Shown: positions 50,298 to 59,219, numbered from the stretch's first letter. The stretch: 64,000 nt of DNA from UBA8949 sp942493365 (GCA_942493365.1 OW818697.1:186001-250000); one strand, 5' to 3'. The notes: generated by a model from the letters alone, not told the origin. Numbers and translations are program-made.

Positions 50298-50298
50298 A
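50160..50298 (+). repeat. Cluster of TGTCAT/ATGACA hexamers, candidate operator array
   Basis: TGTCAT occurs at 50160, 50182, 50198, 50208 and 50253 (50172 has AGTCAT); the reverse ATGACA occurs at 50238 and 50293. Spacing between the main copies is about 10, 12 or 16 bases. A palindrome ACACGTGT lies at 50278-50285. Copies flank and lie within the promoter, so a regulator bound there could block it. Confidence 0.6.
50187..50216 (+). promoter_or_regulatory. Promoter of the HTH regulator gene
   Basis: TTGACT (50187-50192) and CATAAT (50211-50216) are 18 bases apart. Two TGTCAT copies lie in the spacer and one overlaps the -35. Confidence 0.5.
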
Positions 50299-51926
50299 TG
50301 AATTTCGACCAAAAGCTTAATGCCTTAATGCACTTGTTTAAAATTAGCAACAGTAAACTGTCTCGTGGCATCGGAGTTGACGCTTCGCTGATCAGTCGCT
50401 GGAAGTCCGGCGAGCGGAAGATTTCGCCAAACTCCCCCCATATCCCGATGTTGGCCAGCTATTTTTTAAAGCTGAATGCCTATCATTATCAGCGTGAATA
50501 CCTCGACAAGATCATTGCCGCCCGGCAAGCCGACCAACAGGCAAATGATGAGACGCAGCGCGTTCACGTTCTTGCCGACTGGCTGATTTCCGCCGATCCG
50601 CCCGATCCGCAGCCGGATGAGCAACCTGAACAGCTGGCTCAATCGCTCAGCCTGATCGCCAACATCACGGACATTTTGACCGGTGTCGGTATTTCGTCTT
50701 CTGAATCAGATATCAGAGCGGCGGCCAACAAAAGAATGGCATTGCTGCCTGGCCGCTCGCTGCGCTATGAAGTCTTTGAGGGCCGTTCCGGCCGCCGGCA
50801 GGCAATTCTGGACGCCCTGAACCAGGTGCTGAAGTCCAGTGAGAAACACGAGATTTTCATGACCAGCGAAGATGATAATCGCTGGGTCAGTGAAGATACC
50901 AATTTTTACAACTTATGGACTCAACTCCTGCGAAAAATTGTCGAAAAGGGCCACCAGATTACCTTGATTCACGTTGTCAATCGTCGCGTCAACGAGATTA
51001 TGGCCATGCTGTCGTATTGGATGCCGTTGCATATGTCAGGGCGGATGAACTCCTATTATTACCCGCGCTACGGTGATCGTCGCATTCGCCAGACATTCTT
51101 GATTGTCAAAGGTGAATCAGCCCTTTTCTCGAACACAATCGGCGATTTTTCCGGCAACGATTTGACCTATCGCTTTGATGACCCCGTCACCGTCGAACAA
51201 AACATGCGTCTTTTCATGGTGCATCTGTCACAATGCCGCCCGCTCTTCAATATCTTTAAGCGCGATGGCATCAAGGCCTTTTTTGAACAGCACAGTGAGC
51301 TGAACAAAAAGGCCGGCGCAACTTTCAGCATTCAGCACCATTTCAACAGCCGTCTTTTGCCGTTTGAAATTATGAAAACTCGGCTTTTGACGCTCCCCGT
51401 TGTTTCCAATGATGTTAAAATTCTTGATTTGCTTGAAAACCATCAAAACGAATTTTTCGCGCGCTTGGAACACGAGATGTTCATCGATATCATCCCCTTT
51501 TCGCTATTGGAAATGATTGAGGAGTTGGGATTCTGCACACTGGCCACGGATGTTTTTCCAGACTTCCCGATCAAATTAAACAAGGTGGATTCGCTGGCCT
51601 GGTTGAAGAATATCGTTGCGGCTTTGGCAAAATATCCGAATTACGAGCTGTTTTTCGGACCGGAAAGCCTGCGCATTGAGGATTTGAAGGTCAGCGTCAC
51701 CTACAAGGAAAGCTCGATGGCGATGTTCTCACCGCTTGGCAAGTCAAAAAATCCGGCTTCAGTCATTGTACTTTGCGAGAATAATGTTCTGCATTCTCTC
51801 AGTTATTATTTTGATGATTTTATCCAGCAAATCCCCTCGAGCTTGCGCAACCGTCACGATGTCATTGCCCGACTCGAGCGGCTGATTTCGGTTTTATCCG
51901 GTGAGGCCGTTGAAAGCCTGTCTTGA
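50298..51926 (+). CDS. Large HTH regulator of unknown family
   Basis: I recognise only the first part of this 542-residue protein. Residues 5-40 (KLNALMHLFKISNSKLSRGIGVDASLISRWKSGERK) look like an XRE-type helix-turn-helix. Residues 125-530 form a large soluble region with no known motif; landmarks are LPGRSLRYEVFEGRSGRRQ, HEIFMTSEDDNRWVSEDTNF, MLSYWMPLHMSGRMNSYYYPR and GDFSGNDLTYRFDD. A sensory role is inferred from size and composition. No signal peptide or membrane helix is seen. GGAGG precedes the ATG. The TGTCAT cluster suggests it controls itself. It ends at a bidirectional terminator shared with the EF-G-like gene. Confidence 0.7.
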   Translation: MNFDQKLNALMHLFKISNSKLSRGIGVDASLISRWKSGERKISPNSPHIPMLASYFLKLNAYHYQREYLDKIIAARQADQQANDETQRVHVLADWLISADPPDPQPDEQPEQLAQSLSLIANITDILTGVGISSSESDIRAAANKRMALLPGRSLRYEVFEGRSGRRQAILDALNQVLKSSEKHEIFMTSEDDNRWVSEDTNFYNLWTQLLRKIVEKGHQITLIHVVNRRVNEIMAMLSYWMPLHMSGRMNSYYYPRYGDRRIRQTFLIVKGESALFSNTIGDFSGNDLTYRFDDPVTVEQNMRLFMVHLSQCRPLFNIFKRDGIKAFFEQHSELNKKAGATFSIQHHFNSRLLPFEIMKTRLLTLPVVSNDVKILDLLENHQNEFFARLEHEMFIDIIPFSLLEMIEELGFCTLATDVFPDFPIKLNKVDSLAWLKNIVAALAKYPNYELFFGPESLRIEDLKVSVTYKESSMAMFSPLGKSKNPASVIVLCENNVLHSLSYYFDDFIQQIPSSLRNRHDVIARLERLISVLSGEAVESLS

Positions 51927-51944
51927 GCTGATTCCCCACTCAAA

Positions 51945-51978
51945 AAAACGCCTCTGCTTGATCGAGCAGAGGCGTTTT
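51945..51978. terminator. Bidirectional terminator
   Basis: Arms AAAACGCCTCTGCT (51945-51958) and AGCAGAGGCGTTTT (51965-51978) form a 14-bp stem with a 6-base loop and T-runs on both sides. It separates the HTH regulator gene from the convergent EF-G-like gene. Confidence 0.92.
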
Positions 51979-51997
51979 CATTTGTTTCAGACTATGT

Positions 51998-54082
51998 CTA
52001 CTCCTCGTCTTCTTCCATGCGCTGTTTGGCATCGGCTATGACCTTGTCCGCGACAATCTGCGGTGCCTGATCATAACGGTTGAACTCGATGGTGTACCAC
52101 CCGCGGCCCTGGGTCATCGACTTGAGGTCGGTCGCGTACTTGGCCATCTCCGAGGTGGGTGCTTCGGCGGAGACGACCTGTTCTTCGCCGTCGGGGTTGA
52201 TGCCCATGATGCGGCCACGTCGCTTGTTCATGTCACCCATGATATCGCCCAGGAACGTGTCGGGAATATGAATCTCAACGCTGCTGATCGGTTCGAGCAG
52301 AACCGGCGAGGCCAATGGCAAGCCGGCTTTGTAGGCCACGCGGGCGGCCAGTTTGAAGGCCATTTCCGACGAATCGACATCGTGGTAGGAGCCGTCAACC
52401 AGCGTTGCTTTAAGGTGAACGACCGGGTAGCCCGCCAGCACGCCCTTGAAGATGGCATCCTGCAAGCCCTTTTCTACGGCCGGGAAGAATGACTTGGGCA
52501 CCGAACCGCCGAAGACCTTTTCTTCGAAGGTCAATCCTTCGGCATCGCCGGGTTCAAATTCAATCCAGACATCGCCGTATTGACCGTGACCGCCGGATTG
52601 TTTCTTGTGTTTGCCCTGAACCTTAACCTTTTTGCGAATGGTTTCACGATAGGGCACGCGCGGCTCTTCGAGCGTGGCGTCTACATTGAACTTGGCTTTC
52701 AGCTTGGCTTTCAGCACATCGATCTGTTGTTCGCCCAGTCCTGAGATGACCATTTGATGGGTCTCGGCATCATTCTTGACCGTGAAGACCAGATCCTCAT
52801 CCTGCAGTTTGTGCAAGCCGGACATGATTTTATCTTCTTCGCCCTTGACCTTGGGCAGGATGGCCATTGAAAGGCAGGGCACCGGCAATTTGATTTGTTT
52901 GAGAAGGACCGCATGCGCCTTTTCACAGAGTGTATCGTTGGTGGTCGTCACCATGAGTTTGGTCACAGCGCCGATGTCGCCGGCAACAACCTGCTCGACC
53001 GGCAGTTGTTTTTTCCCGACCATGGCGAAGAGCGAGCCGATACGCTCATCTTTCTCTTTGACCGGATTGTACACGGTGCTGTTGGCTTTAAATGTTCCAG
53101 AGTAAACGCGGAACAGCGAGATGCGACCGACAAAGGGGTCGGCGATGGTTTTAAAGACGAAAGCAGCCATCGGCGCGGCGGGATCGGCCGCGAGATCCAC
53201 GGCGGAACCGTCGGGTTTTTCAGCTTTGACGGTCGGCCCTTCCGAGGGAGCCGGCATGTATTCGGCAATACGGTCCATTGAGTAGCTGATCGCCCAATTG
53301 GCGATCCCGGAGCCCACGAAGACCGGGTATACTGAGCCGGAGGCGACGGCGGAACGCAGGCCGGCATGAAGCTCTTCCTGCGTGTAGGCTTCGCCGCTGA
53401 AGAATTTCTCCATCAGGGCTTCGTCGGTTTCGGCTATGAGTTCGTTGATTGCGTCGCGCAAGCTGGCGGCATGCTTGCCTTGTTCGTCCGGCATAGTTGT
53501 CGGTGTGTACGCGCCAGTTTTGGCATCAACGTTATAGGCTTGTTGCTCGATGACATCGACAACGCCAGTCATCTTGCCATCGCTGACGATGGGAAGGGCA
53601 AACGGAATCACCGGACTGCCAAACGTATTGAGTAAGGATTTGAGCGCGTTGTCAAAATTGGCATTGGCTTCGTCCATGCGGCTGACCATGAATATAATTG
53701 GCAAACTGAGTTTGCGGCACAGGCGGACGGCCTTTTCAGCACCGACCGAAGCGCCGTCTTTGGCGCTGATCATGATCAGGCCAGTATCAGCGACCCGCAG
53801 GCCCTGCATGACTTCGCCAAGAAAATCGAAATCGCCCGGCGTGTCAATCATGTTGATTTTGTATTCTTTCCATTCACAGGTCGCGGTGGTGGTGTTGATC
53901 GAGATTTTGCGACGAATTTCTTCGGCGTCGAAGTCCATGACGGTCGTGCCATCGGCGGATTTGCCAAGTCGGTCGGTCGCTTTAGCGTTGAAAAGGACGG
54001 CCTCGGCAAAAGCAGTTTTTCCAGATCCGCCGTGGCCCAATAAGACCAGGTTGCGGATTTTTGCAGCGGGATAGTTTTTCAT
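51998..54082 (-). CDS. EF-G-like translation GTPase
   Basis: This 694-residue protein has the domain order of elongation factor G: GTP-binding domain (G1 GHGGSGKT at 16-23, G3 DTPGDFDF at 80-87), domain II, and the C-terminal domains III to V (GSVPKSFFPAVEKGLQDAI, LEPISSVEIHIPD). It belongs to the EF-G-like group rather than the main fusA of the str operon, which is not here. The usual G4 NKxD is SRMDE (134-138), so nucleotide recognition may differ. Its job could be a ribosome rescue or specialised elongation role. The ATG at 54082 (MKNYPAAKIRN) fits the family and has AAGGGGG nine bases upstream; an ATG at 54088 is possible. Confidence 0.88.
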   Translation of the reverse strand: MKNYPAAKIRNLVLLGHGGSGKTAFAEAVLFNAKATDRLGKSADGTTVMDFDAEEIRRKISINTTTATCEWKEYKINMIDTPGDFDFLGEVMQGLRVADTGLIMISAKDGASVGAEKAVRLCRKLSLPIIFMVSRMDEANANFDNALKSLLNTFGSPVIPFALPIVSDGKMTGVVDVIEQQAYNVDAKTGAYTPTTMPDEQGKHAASLRDAINELIAETDEALMEKFFSGEAYTQEELHAGLRSAVASGSVYPVFVGSGIANWAISYSMDRIAEYMPAPSEGPTVKAEKPDGSAVDLAADPAAPMAAFVFKTIADPFVGRISLFRVYSGTFKANSTVYNPVKEKDERIGSLFAMVGKKQLPVEQVVAGDIGAVTKLMVTTTNDTLCEKAHAVLLKQIKLPVPCLSMAILPKVKGEEDKIMSGLHKLQDEDLVFTVKNDAETHQMVISGLGEQQIDVLKAKLKAKFNVDATLEEPRVPYRETIRKKVKVQGKHKKQSGGHGQYGDVWIEFEPGDAEGLTFEEKVFGGSVPKSFFPAVEKGLQDAIFKGVLAGYPVVHLKATLVDGSYHDVDSSEMAFKLAARVAYKAGLPLASPVLLEPISSVEIHIPDTFLGDIMGDMNKRRGRIMGINPDGEEQVVSAEAPTSEMAKYATDLKSMTQGRGWYTIEFNRYDQAPQIVADKVIADAKQRMEEDEE

Positions 54083-54169
54083 ATCCATGTTCCCCCTTTA
54101 AATGCCATCTGGTGTCGAGGCTTGGGGTGGTCTTATCGACGGCCGAGCCGTGACGACACCGCTTTAACA

Positions 54170-54175
54170 ATTATA
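54170..54175 (-). promoter_or_regulatory. Possible -10 for the EF-G-like gene
   Basis: A perfect TATAAT lies about 85 bases before the gene, with no good -35. The leader after it carries a 7-bp inverted repeat (54111-54117 with 54154-54160), so it may fold. Confidence 0.3.
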
Positions 54176-54198
54176 CTATGCAAGTTCAACAACTTCCA

Positions 54199-55245
54199 TC
54201 ATGGATTTTCGAATAATTTCTGGCAGTTGACGCGCCAATCTTCCAGGACAGCCGCGACTTCCTCCCGCGTCAGCGCCTGCATCGCCTGCCGCTTAACCGA
54301 GGCGGCCTGTGGTGTGCCCTTGAAGTAGCAAATCAGGTGTTTGCGCATGTCGAATATTGCTTTTTGCAGGCCGATCAGATCGATCAGGCCATCGAGATGC
54401 TCGAGAATGATCGGGATTTTTTCGTCAGGCGACAAAACCGGCGGCCCGTCGCTGGCACCGGTCGGATCGCTCAGCGCCTGGGCCAACCACTGGAACAACC
54501 AGGGGTTGCCCTGCGCTCCGCGCCCGATCATCAGGCCGTCGACACCGCTTTCGGTCATCATGCGACGGGCAAAGTCGGGCGATATAATGTCGCCGTTGCC
54601 GAAAACCGGCACGCTGACCGCGGCCTTGACGGCGGCGATTACCGACCAGTCGGCCATGCCGCTGTACATCTGGCTGCGCGTGCGGCCGTGAACCGTGATG
54701 GCCGATGCGCCGGCCGCTTCGCAGACGCGCGCGAACTCGACGGCGTTGACCATTTCGTCGTTCCAGCCTTTGCGGAACTTCACCGTGACCGGCTTGCCGA
54801 ATGGCGCGGCGGCCTTGATACTGGCCTCGATGATACGGGCAGCCAGGTCGGGTGTCTTCATCAGGCCGGCGCCTTCGCCGCGCCGGACCACTTTGGGCAT
54901 CGGGCAACCCATGTTGATGTCGATGATGCTGCACTGCCCCAAGAGCGGGTGCTCCAGAATGCGCTGGATGGCCTGCGTAAACTCGTCCGGGTTGCCGCCA
55001 AAAAGCTGAATGGCGACCGGCACTTCGTCCGGGTCGATGACCAGGTATCGCCAGTTGCGCTTGAGTTGTTTGTCGTGACAAATGCCGGCGGCGCTGATCA
55101 GTTCGGTCACCGTCAGACCGGCGCCGAAGCGGCGGCAGAGGCGGCGAAAGGCGATGTCGGTCGTGCCGGCCATCGGCGCCAGACCGAGATTGTTTTCAAG
55201 GCTGACCGGGCCAATCTGCAGGGGATGGATGAGCGGCGTTGTCAT
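54199..55245 (-). CDS. dus: tRNA-dihydrouridine synthase (Dus family)
   Basis: This flavoenzyme (348 residues) reduces uridines in the D-loop of tRNA with NADPH. It has the FMN barrel beginning LAPMAGTTDIAFRR (22-35), the catalytic Cys114 in DINMGCPMPKVVRRGEGAGL (109-128), TVHGRTRSQMYSG with the His and Arg contacts, and IGRGAQGNPWLF. The order and GCPMPKVV form match DusB of Firmicutes. The open frame begins 47 codons earlier, but the ATG at 55245 with AAGGAG is preferred. It is the only tRNA-modifying enzyme here. Confidence 0.95.
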   Translation of the reverse strand: MTTPLIHPLQIGPVSLENNLGLAPMAGTTDIAFRRLCRRFGAGLTVTELISAAGICHDKQLKRNWRYLVIDPDEVPVAIQLFGGNPDEFTQAIQRILEHPLLGQCSIIDINMGCPMPKVVRRGEGAGLMKTPDLAARIIEASIKAAAPFGKPVTVKFRKGWNDEMVNAVEFARVCEAAGASAITVHGRTRSQMYSGMADWSVIAAVKAAVSVPVFGNGDIISPDFARRMMTESGVDGLMIGRGAQGNPWLFQWLAQALSDPTGASDGPPVLSPDEKIPIILEHLDGLIDLIGLQKAIFDMRKHLICYFKGTPQAASVKRQAMQALTREEVAAVLEDWRVNCQKLFENP

Positions 55246-55281
55246 GCGCAGGCTCCTTCGTGGGCAAGGTTTAGTAGGAAT

Positions 55282-55290
55282 ATTGTAGCA
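55282..55290 (-). promoter_or_regulatory. Possible extended -10 for dus
   Basis: TGCTACAAT on the minus strand is an extended -10 element about 40 bases before dus. The matching -35 is weak, so this rests on the -10 alone. Confidence 0.3.
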
Positions 55291-55306
55291 CGAAACGCCG
55301 TAACCT

Positions 55307-58231
55307 TTACACCGGTGTGTAGCGCAGGATTTTACCCAGTTCGCAGGCCAGTAAGTCCAGCTTGTCCGTCGTGATGGCCAAGCCACCGAAGTTCATCTCG
55401 GGCAGTGCGCCCAGTGCCTTGTCTTTGCGGAATTCCATAAAGAAGGCCGGGCCGGCAAACAGCTCCGGCAGGTGCTGCTCGAGTACTCGGCGGGCTTGAT
55501 CGTTAGCCAGCAAATCTCTGACCTTGGTATCCAGGCCGTACATGATCAGGTAACTGCGGGTCGGATGATATTGGAAAATCCAGCGACCGGCTAGCAGTTC
55601 AACCCGCGCGTCACTTCCAGAAACGGCTGCGGTCAGGTTTGCGGATGTCGCGTTGGCATGCGCTGATCCCTCTACAATGGCGTCAAGAGATTGCTGCACG
55701 CATTTACGTATAGTAATGGTTTCCGGATTGGCGTTCGGCAGCGTCATCGTCGCCGTCGCGCCGAAGGGCACCTCGGCTACCACGGTCAGAAGGCCATCAT
55801 CGTCAATGCGCCAGCCGCAGCGGTAGGAACCGGCCACGCTGTTGACCGTACCAAGCGCGCGGCGCAGGCGGCCGTAGGGCTGCGGCTTGAAGGCGACGGC
55901 CTTGAAGCCCGGCGTCTCCGGCCGCGGGTTGATGCCGCAGAGGTAGCGGTACATCCATTCGGCGATCGAGCCGTAGGCGTAATGGTTGAGCGAATTCATG
56001 CCGCTGCTGGAAATGCTGCCGTCGGGCAGAACCGAATTCCAGCGTTCCCAGATGGTGGTGGCGCCCAGGTCAACTTCATAGAGCCAGCTGGGGTAATCGC
56101 TGTTGAGCAGCAGGGTCCAGGCCAGATCGGGGTAACCGTTTTCCGACAGCACCGGGCAGAGATAAGGCGTGCCGACAAAGCCGGTTTTGAGGTGATTGTC
56201 ATCGGCAGCCAGCCTGGCAGCCAGGTCGCGGGCGACGCGCGGGCGCACGGCTTCGGGTAGCAGGTACATGTAAAGCGCGATGACCAACGCTGTTTGCGTG
56301 TCGTTGGTGGATTTACCGTTGGCCGAGTAATACTCGTGCTGGATGGCGTGGCGAATCTCGCCGGCCAGTTGGCTGTATTCGGCGGCGATGGCCGTTTCAC
56401 CCAGTTCAGCGGCGGCCTTGCTAACCAGTTCTGCGGAGTAGGCGTAATAAGCCGACGCGATCAAGTAGGCGTCGGTGGCACCGACCATGGCTTGGGGATT
56501 GGGATTATCCAAGGCCAGCCAGTCACCAAAATGGAAGCCCTTCTGCAGCAGACGATTGCCGCCGTCAGCATTCTCGCGGTCGCGCAGGAAATCGACCCAA
56601 CTCTTCATGATCGGCAGATGGCGGCGCAGGATTTCCTTATCGCCGTAGAACTGATAAAGATTCCAGGGTATGACCGTCGCGGCCTCGCCCCAGGCGGTCG
56701 AGCCGTTGCCCATGATCAGCGGGTTGTGGTCGGGCGGCTTGGGCATCGGTATCACGTTAGGCACCGAACCGCCCAACGCGGCCTGTTCAAAGCCCAGATC
56801 CTTTAGATACTTGCCATAAAAGGCCTGGGTGTCCATGTTGAAGCAGGCGGTCGCCGAAAAGACCTGCGCGTCGCCGGTCCAACCCATGCGTTCGTCGCGC
56901 TGCGGGCAGTCGGTCGGCACATCGACAAAGTTGCCCTTCTGGCTCCACAGCGCGTTTTGGAACAGACGGTTGAGGCGAGCGTCCGAGGTTGTGATCGAGC
57001 CAGTCACTTCGAGGTCGGAATAGATGACGCAACCGACAAAGTCGGCGAGTTCGAGCAGGCCGGTGAAGCCTTGAAGCTTCATATAACGGAAGCCGTAAAA
57101 GGTGAAACGCGGCTCGACCCAGCTGGTCTGACCGTTGGACGTGTAGCGGAATTCGGCCTTGGCGGCGCGCAGATTGTCGCGGTAAAAGTTACCCTCTTGC
57201 AGAATCTCGCCAGCGGTTAGCACCAGTTCCTGACCGGCCGCGGCATTATTCTTGAATCTCACCCAGCCGGTCATGTTCTGGCCCATGTCGAGCACGGTCT
57301 CGCCGGCCGGGGTCTGAATAATGGCGATCGGCTGCCGGGTTTCCATGATCTTGATCGGCAGGCTGAGGCGGTCCTCGGGCATTTTCATGCTTTCAAGCAG
57401 CTTGACGCCGCGCCAGTCGTCCGGGTTTTCCAGTCGGGCATCATAGATTTCACCGTCGTAAATGTTGCTGGCGATAACCGGGCCGGCCGCTGATTGCCAA
57501 CTGGTGTCGCTGGTGACGACCTGACGGCAGCCGTTGGCATATTGCAGGTGCAGCTCGGCGATCAGAGCCAGTTTGTTACCGTAGAGATTGGTGTAGCCGC
57601 CGTCAAAGCAAAAGCGGCCCTTATACCAGCCGTCACCCAGCATAACGCTCAGCGTGTTGTCGCCGAACTTAATCTGCGCGGTGACGTCGTAGGTCTGTGC
57701 CTGCAGCCAGAAGTCATACGAATGGTAGCCGGGTGCCAGCACTTCGTCGCCGGTGCGCTGGCCGTTGAGCGAGGCTTCGTAGAGGCCGACGCCACACATA
57801 TAAAGTCGCGCGGCCACCGGCAGGGCGGCCGTGCTGAAGGTTGTCTTTAAGATCGGCTGCGCTGACGGATCGAGATCGGGCGTAATCCACTGGCCCTGCC
57901 AGGGCTGATCCAGGCGGCCGGTTTCAAACCAGGCCTCGCTGGCGGCCGTCTCGCCGTTGTCACCGGCTGCCGAAACGCGCCAAAAATAGCGGGTCATGGG
58001 TTTGAGCAATATTTCAGGGCGATAGCAGGTGTTGTCGATCGATGGCAAACGGCCGCTGTCAAAAATGATCGTTGCGAAAAAGGCATCGGTCGCTATTTCG
58101 ATCTGCGTCCAATCCAGCTTTGTGGTGGCGGTTTCGTCGACGATCCAGGACAACGCCGGGCGGCCCAGGGCAAAGCCCAGCGGATTTTTGATGTGATTGG
58201 TTCTCAATTTGGAAATCTGAATATTGATCAC
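55307..58231 (-). CDS. GH78 alpha-L-rhamnosidase
   Basis: This 974-residue enzyme, probably cytoplasmic because no signal peptide is seen, removes terminal L-rhamnose from plant polymers or flavonoid glycosides. The order is: N-terminal beta domains (KLRTNHIKNPLGFAL; SWQSAAGPVIASNIYDGEIY), then the GH78 (alpha/alpha)6 barrel with DCPQRDERMGWTGDA carrying the likely general acid Glu, FYGKYLKDL and TTIWERWNSVLPDG, and a C-terminal beta sandwich. A further 100-residue tail has LLANDQARRVLEQHLPELF, a module shared by several Firmicutes hydrolases. The start is uncertain: GTG at 58231, or an ATT at 58222 for which GAGGTGAT would be the ribosome site. The promoter lies only about 10 bases upstream, so the 27 codons further up cannot be translated. 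Confidence 0.9.
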   Translation of the reverse strand: MINIQISKLRTNHIKNPLGFALGRPALSWIVDETATTKLDWTQIEIATDAFFATIIFDSGRLPSIDNTCYRPEILLKPMTRYFWRVSAAGDNGETAASEAWFETGRLDQPWQGQWITPDLDPSAQPILKTTFSTAALPVAARLYMCGVGLYEASLNGQRTGDEVLAPGYHSYDFWLQAQTYDVTAQIKFGDNTLSVMLGDGWYKGRFCFDGGYTNLYGNKLALIAELHLQYANGCRQVVTSDTSWQSAAGPVIASNIYDGEIYDARLENPDDWRGVKLLESMKMPEDRLSLPIKIMETRQPIAIIQTPAGETVLDMGQNMTGWVRFKNNAAAGQELVLTAGEILQEGNFYRDNLRAAKAEFRYTSNGQTSWVEPRFTFYGFRYMKLQGFTGLLELADFVGCVIYSDLEVTGSITTSDARLNRLFQNALWSQKGNFVDVPTDCPQRDERMGWTGDAQVFSATACFNMDTQAFYGKYLKDLGFEQAALGGSVPNVIPMPKPPDHNPLIMGNGSTAWGEAATVIPWNLYQFYGDKEILRRHLPIMKSWVDFLRDRENADGGNRLLQKGFHFGDWLALDNPNPQAMVGATDAYLIASAYYAYSAELVSKAAAELGETAIAAEYSQLAGEIRHAIQHEYYSANGKSTNDTQTALVIALYMYLLPEAVRPRVARDLAARLAADDNHLKTGFVGTPYLCPVLSENGYPDLAWTLLLNSDYPSWLYEVDLGATTIWERWNSVLPDGSISSSGMNSLNHYAYGSIAEWMYRYLCGINPRPETPGFKAVAFKPQPYGRLRRALGTVNSVAGSYRCGWRIDDDGLLTVVAEVPFGATATMTLPNANPETITIRKCVQQSLDAIVEGSAHANATSANLTAAVSGSDARVELLAGRWIFQYHPTRSYLIMYGLDTKVRDLLANDQARRVLEQHLPELFAGPAFFMEFRKDKALGALPEMNFGGLAITTDKLDLLACELGKILRYTPV

Positions 58232-58240
58232 CTCGGGTTG

Positions 58241-58249
58241 ATTATAGCA
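58241..58249 (-). promoter_or_regulatory. Extended -10 promoter of the rhamnosidase gene
   Basis: TGCTATAAT on the minus strand, with a weak -35 (GTGAGC, 58264-58269), puts the RNA start near 58234, almost at the coding start. Confidence 0.6.
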
Positions 58250-58396
58250 CGAGGCAAAATATTGCTCACGTAGATGTAAATACCAAACATATGAAGTGAT
58301 AATTGTGCACATTGCTGAATTCAGGCCAGCGGTTTCAACTGGGTGTGCCTCAGTGAATTGCTGCCTGATGCATCTATTCTCGATGAGCAGCTCAAT

Positions 58397-58435
58397 AAAA
58401 AAGCCACCAAAACCATGCGGTTTTTGGTGGCTTTT
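58397..58435 (-). terminator. Terminator after tRNA-Arg
   Basis: Arms AAAAGCCACCAAAA (58399-58412) and TTTTGGTGGCTTTT (58422-58435) form a 14-bp stem with a short loop, and an A-run at 58397-58402 gives the U-tract on the minus strand. It ends the tRNA transcript about three bases after the CCA. Confidence 0.9.
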
Positions 58436-58437
58436 CT

Positions 58438-58512
58438 TGGCGCCCCGAACAGGAATCGAACCCGTATCATCAGTTCCGGAAACTGGTACCTTATCCGTTA
58501 GGCCATCGGGGC
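58438..58512 (-). tRNA. tRNA-Arg (anticodon CCG)
   Basis: The minus strand folds into a cloverleaf: acceptor GCCCCGA with TCGGGGC, D arm GCCTAACGGATAAGGT, an anticodon stem with loop TTCCGGA (anticodon CCG, decoding CGG), T arm with GGGTTCGATTCC, and an encoded 3' CCA. The discriminator base is G. The anticodon stem has one C-A mismatch at its top. A promoter and terminator flank it, so it is a lone tRNA gene. Confidence 0.95.
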
Positions 58513-58525
58513 AGTTAGCCTTGCT

Positions 58526-58554
58526 ATTATAGATTATCAGCCCAAGAAAAGCAA
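58526..58554 (-). promoter_or_regulatory. Promoter of the tRNA-Arg gene
   Basis: TATAAT (58526-58531) and TTGCTT (58549-58554) on the minus strand are 17 bases apart, with the RNA start about seven bases before the mature tRNA 5' end. Confidence 0.55.
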
Positions 58555-58577
58555 GGACAACGGCCGTAACGCCCCCC

Positions 58578-59219
58578 TCATTCCACTACTCGGCCAATCG
58601 CCCTTACCGGGCTGCCGTCGCAGCCGACCAGCCGCAGCGGCAGCGCCTGAAACTCCAGTCGTTTGCCGATCAGCGGCACAAGTTTGCACAGGTTTTCGAC
58701 CAAGACCACGCCGGCCCTAAGCACGCCGACATGCATCGAGGCTATCTGGTGCGGTTCATGGCCTTCAATGACGGTCGGCAGATCAACGCCGAACATTTTA
58801 ACATTTTTGTCGAGCAGCCATTCGATGCTGCCAGGGGCAAAGCGTGGCACATCGCTAAAATAATCTGGCGAATCGGCGCGGCTATCCCAGCCGGTGGCCA
58901 GCAACAACGCGTCACCCGGTTGCATGCCCTCAATGTTCATCTGCGTCAGGTCGAGTGGCTTGTCCTTGCTATAGGGCAGTCCGGCGACAAAAGCCGTGGC
59001 AAAAAATCGGTCAAGCGGCAATTGGTCGACCGCGGCCTCGCCAGTCAAAAAATGGCGTGGCGCATCGATGTGCGTGCCCGAATGGCTGCCCATGGATATG
59101 TTGCTGAGTTGCGGACCACTGTCTATTCGCTGCAGTACAATTTCGATAAAAACCGGCGGGTCTCCAGGGTAAACCGGCATACCGGTTTTGATCGGAAGGC
59201 TGAGATCAATCCATTCCAT
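58578..59219 (-). CDS. Cyclase-family metal hydrolase (KynB-like)
   Basis: This 213-residue protein is a member of the cyclase family that includes kynurenine formamidase. It has the metal motif SHSGTHIDAPRHF (45-57) with His46, His50 and Asp52, and the supporting VDLPTVIEGHEPH. The N-terminus MEWIDLSLPIKTGMPVYPGDP is typical. The substrate is unknown: formylkynurenine is possible but no tryptophan breakdown genes are nearby. AGGTGAT precedes the ATG. It is transcribed away from the FAD oxidoreductase, with an inverted repeat between them. Confidence 0.85.
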   Translation of the reverse strand: MEWIDLSLPIKTGMPVYPGDPPVFIEIVLQRIDSGPQLSNISMGSHSGTHIDAPRHFLTGEAAVDQLPLDRFFATAFVAGLPYSKDKPLDLTQMNIEGMQPGDALLLATGWDSRADSPDYFSDVPRFAPGSIEWLLDKNVKMFGVDLPTVIEGHEPHQIASMHVGVLRAGVVLVENLCKLVPLIGKRLEFQALPLRLVGCDGSPVRAIGRVVE

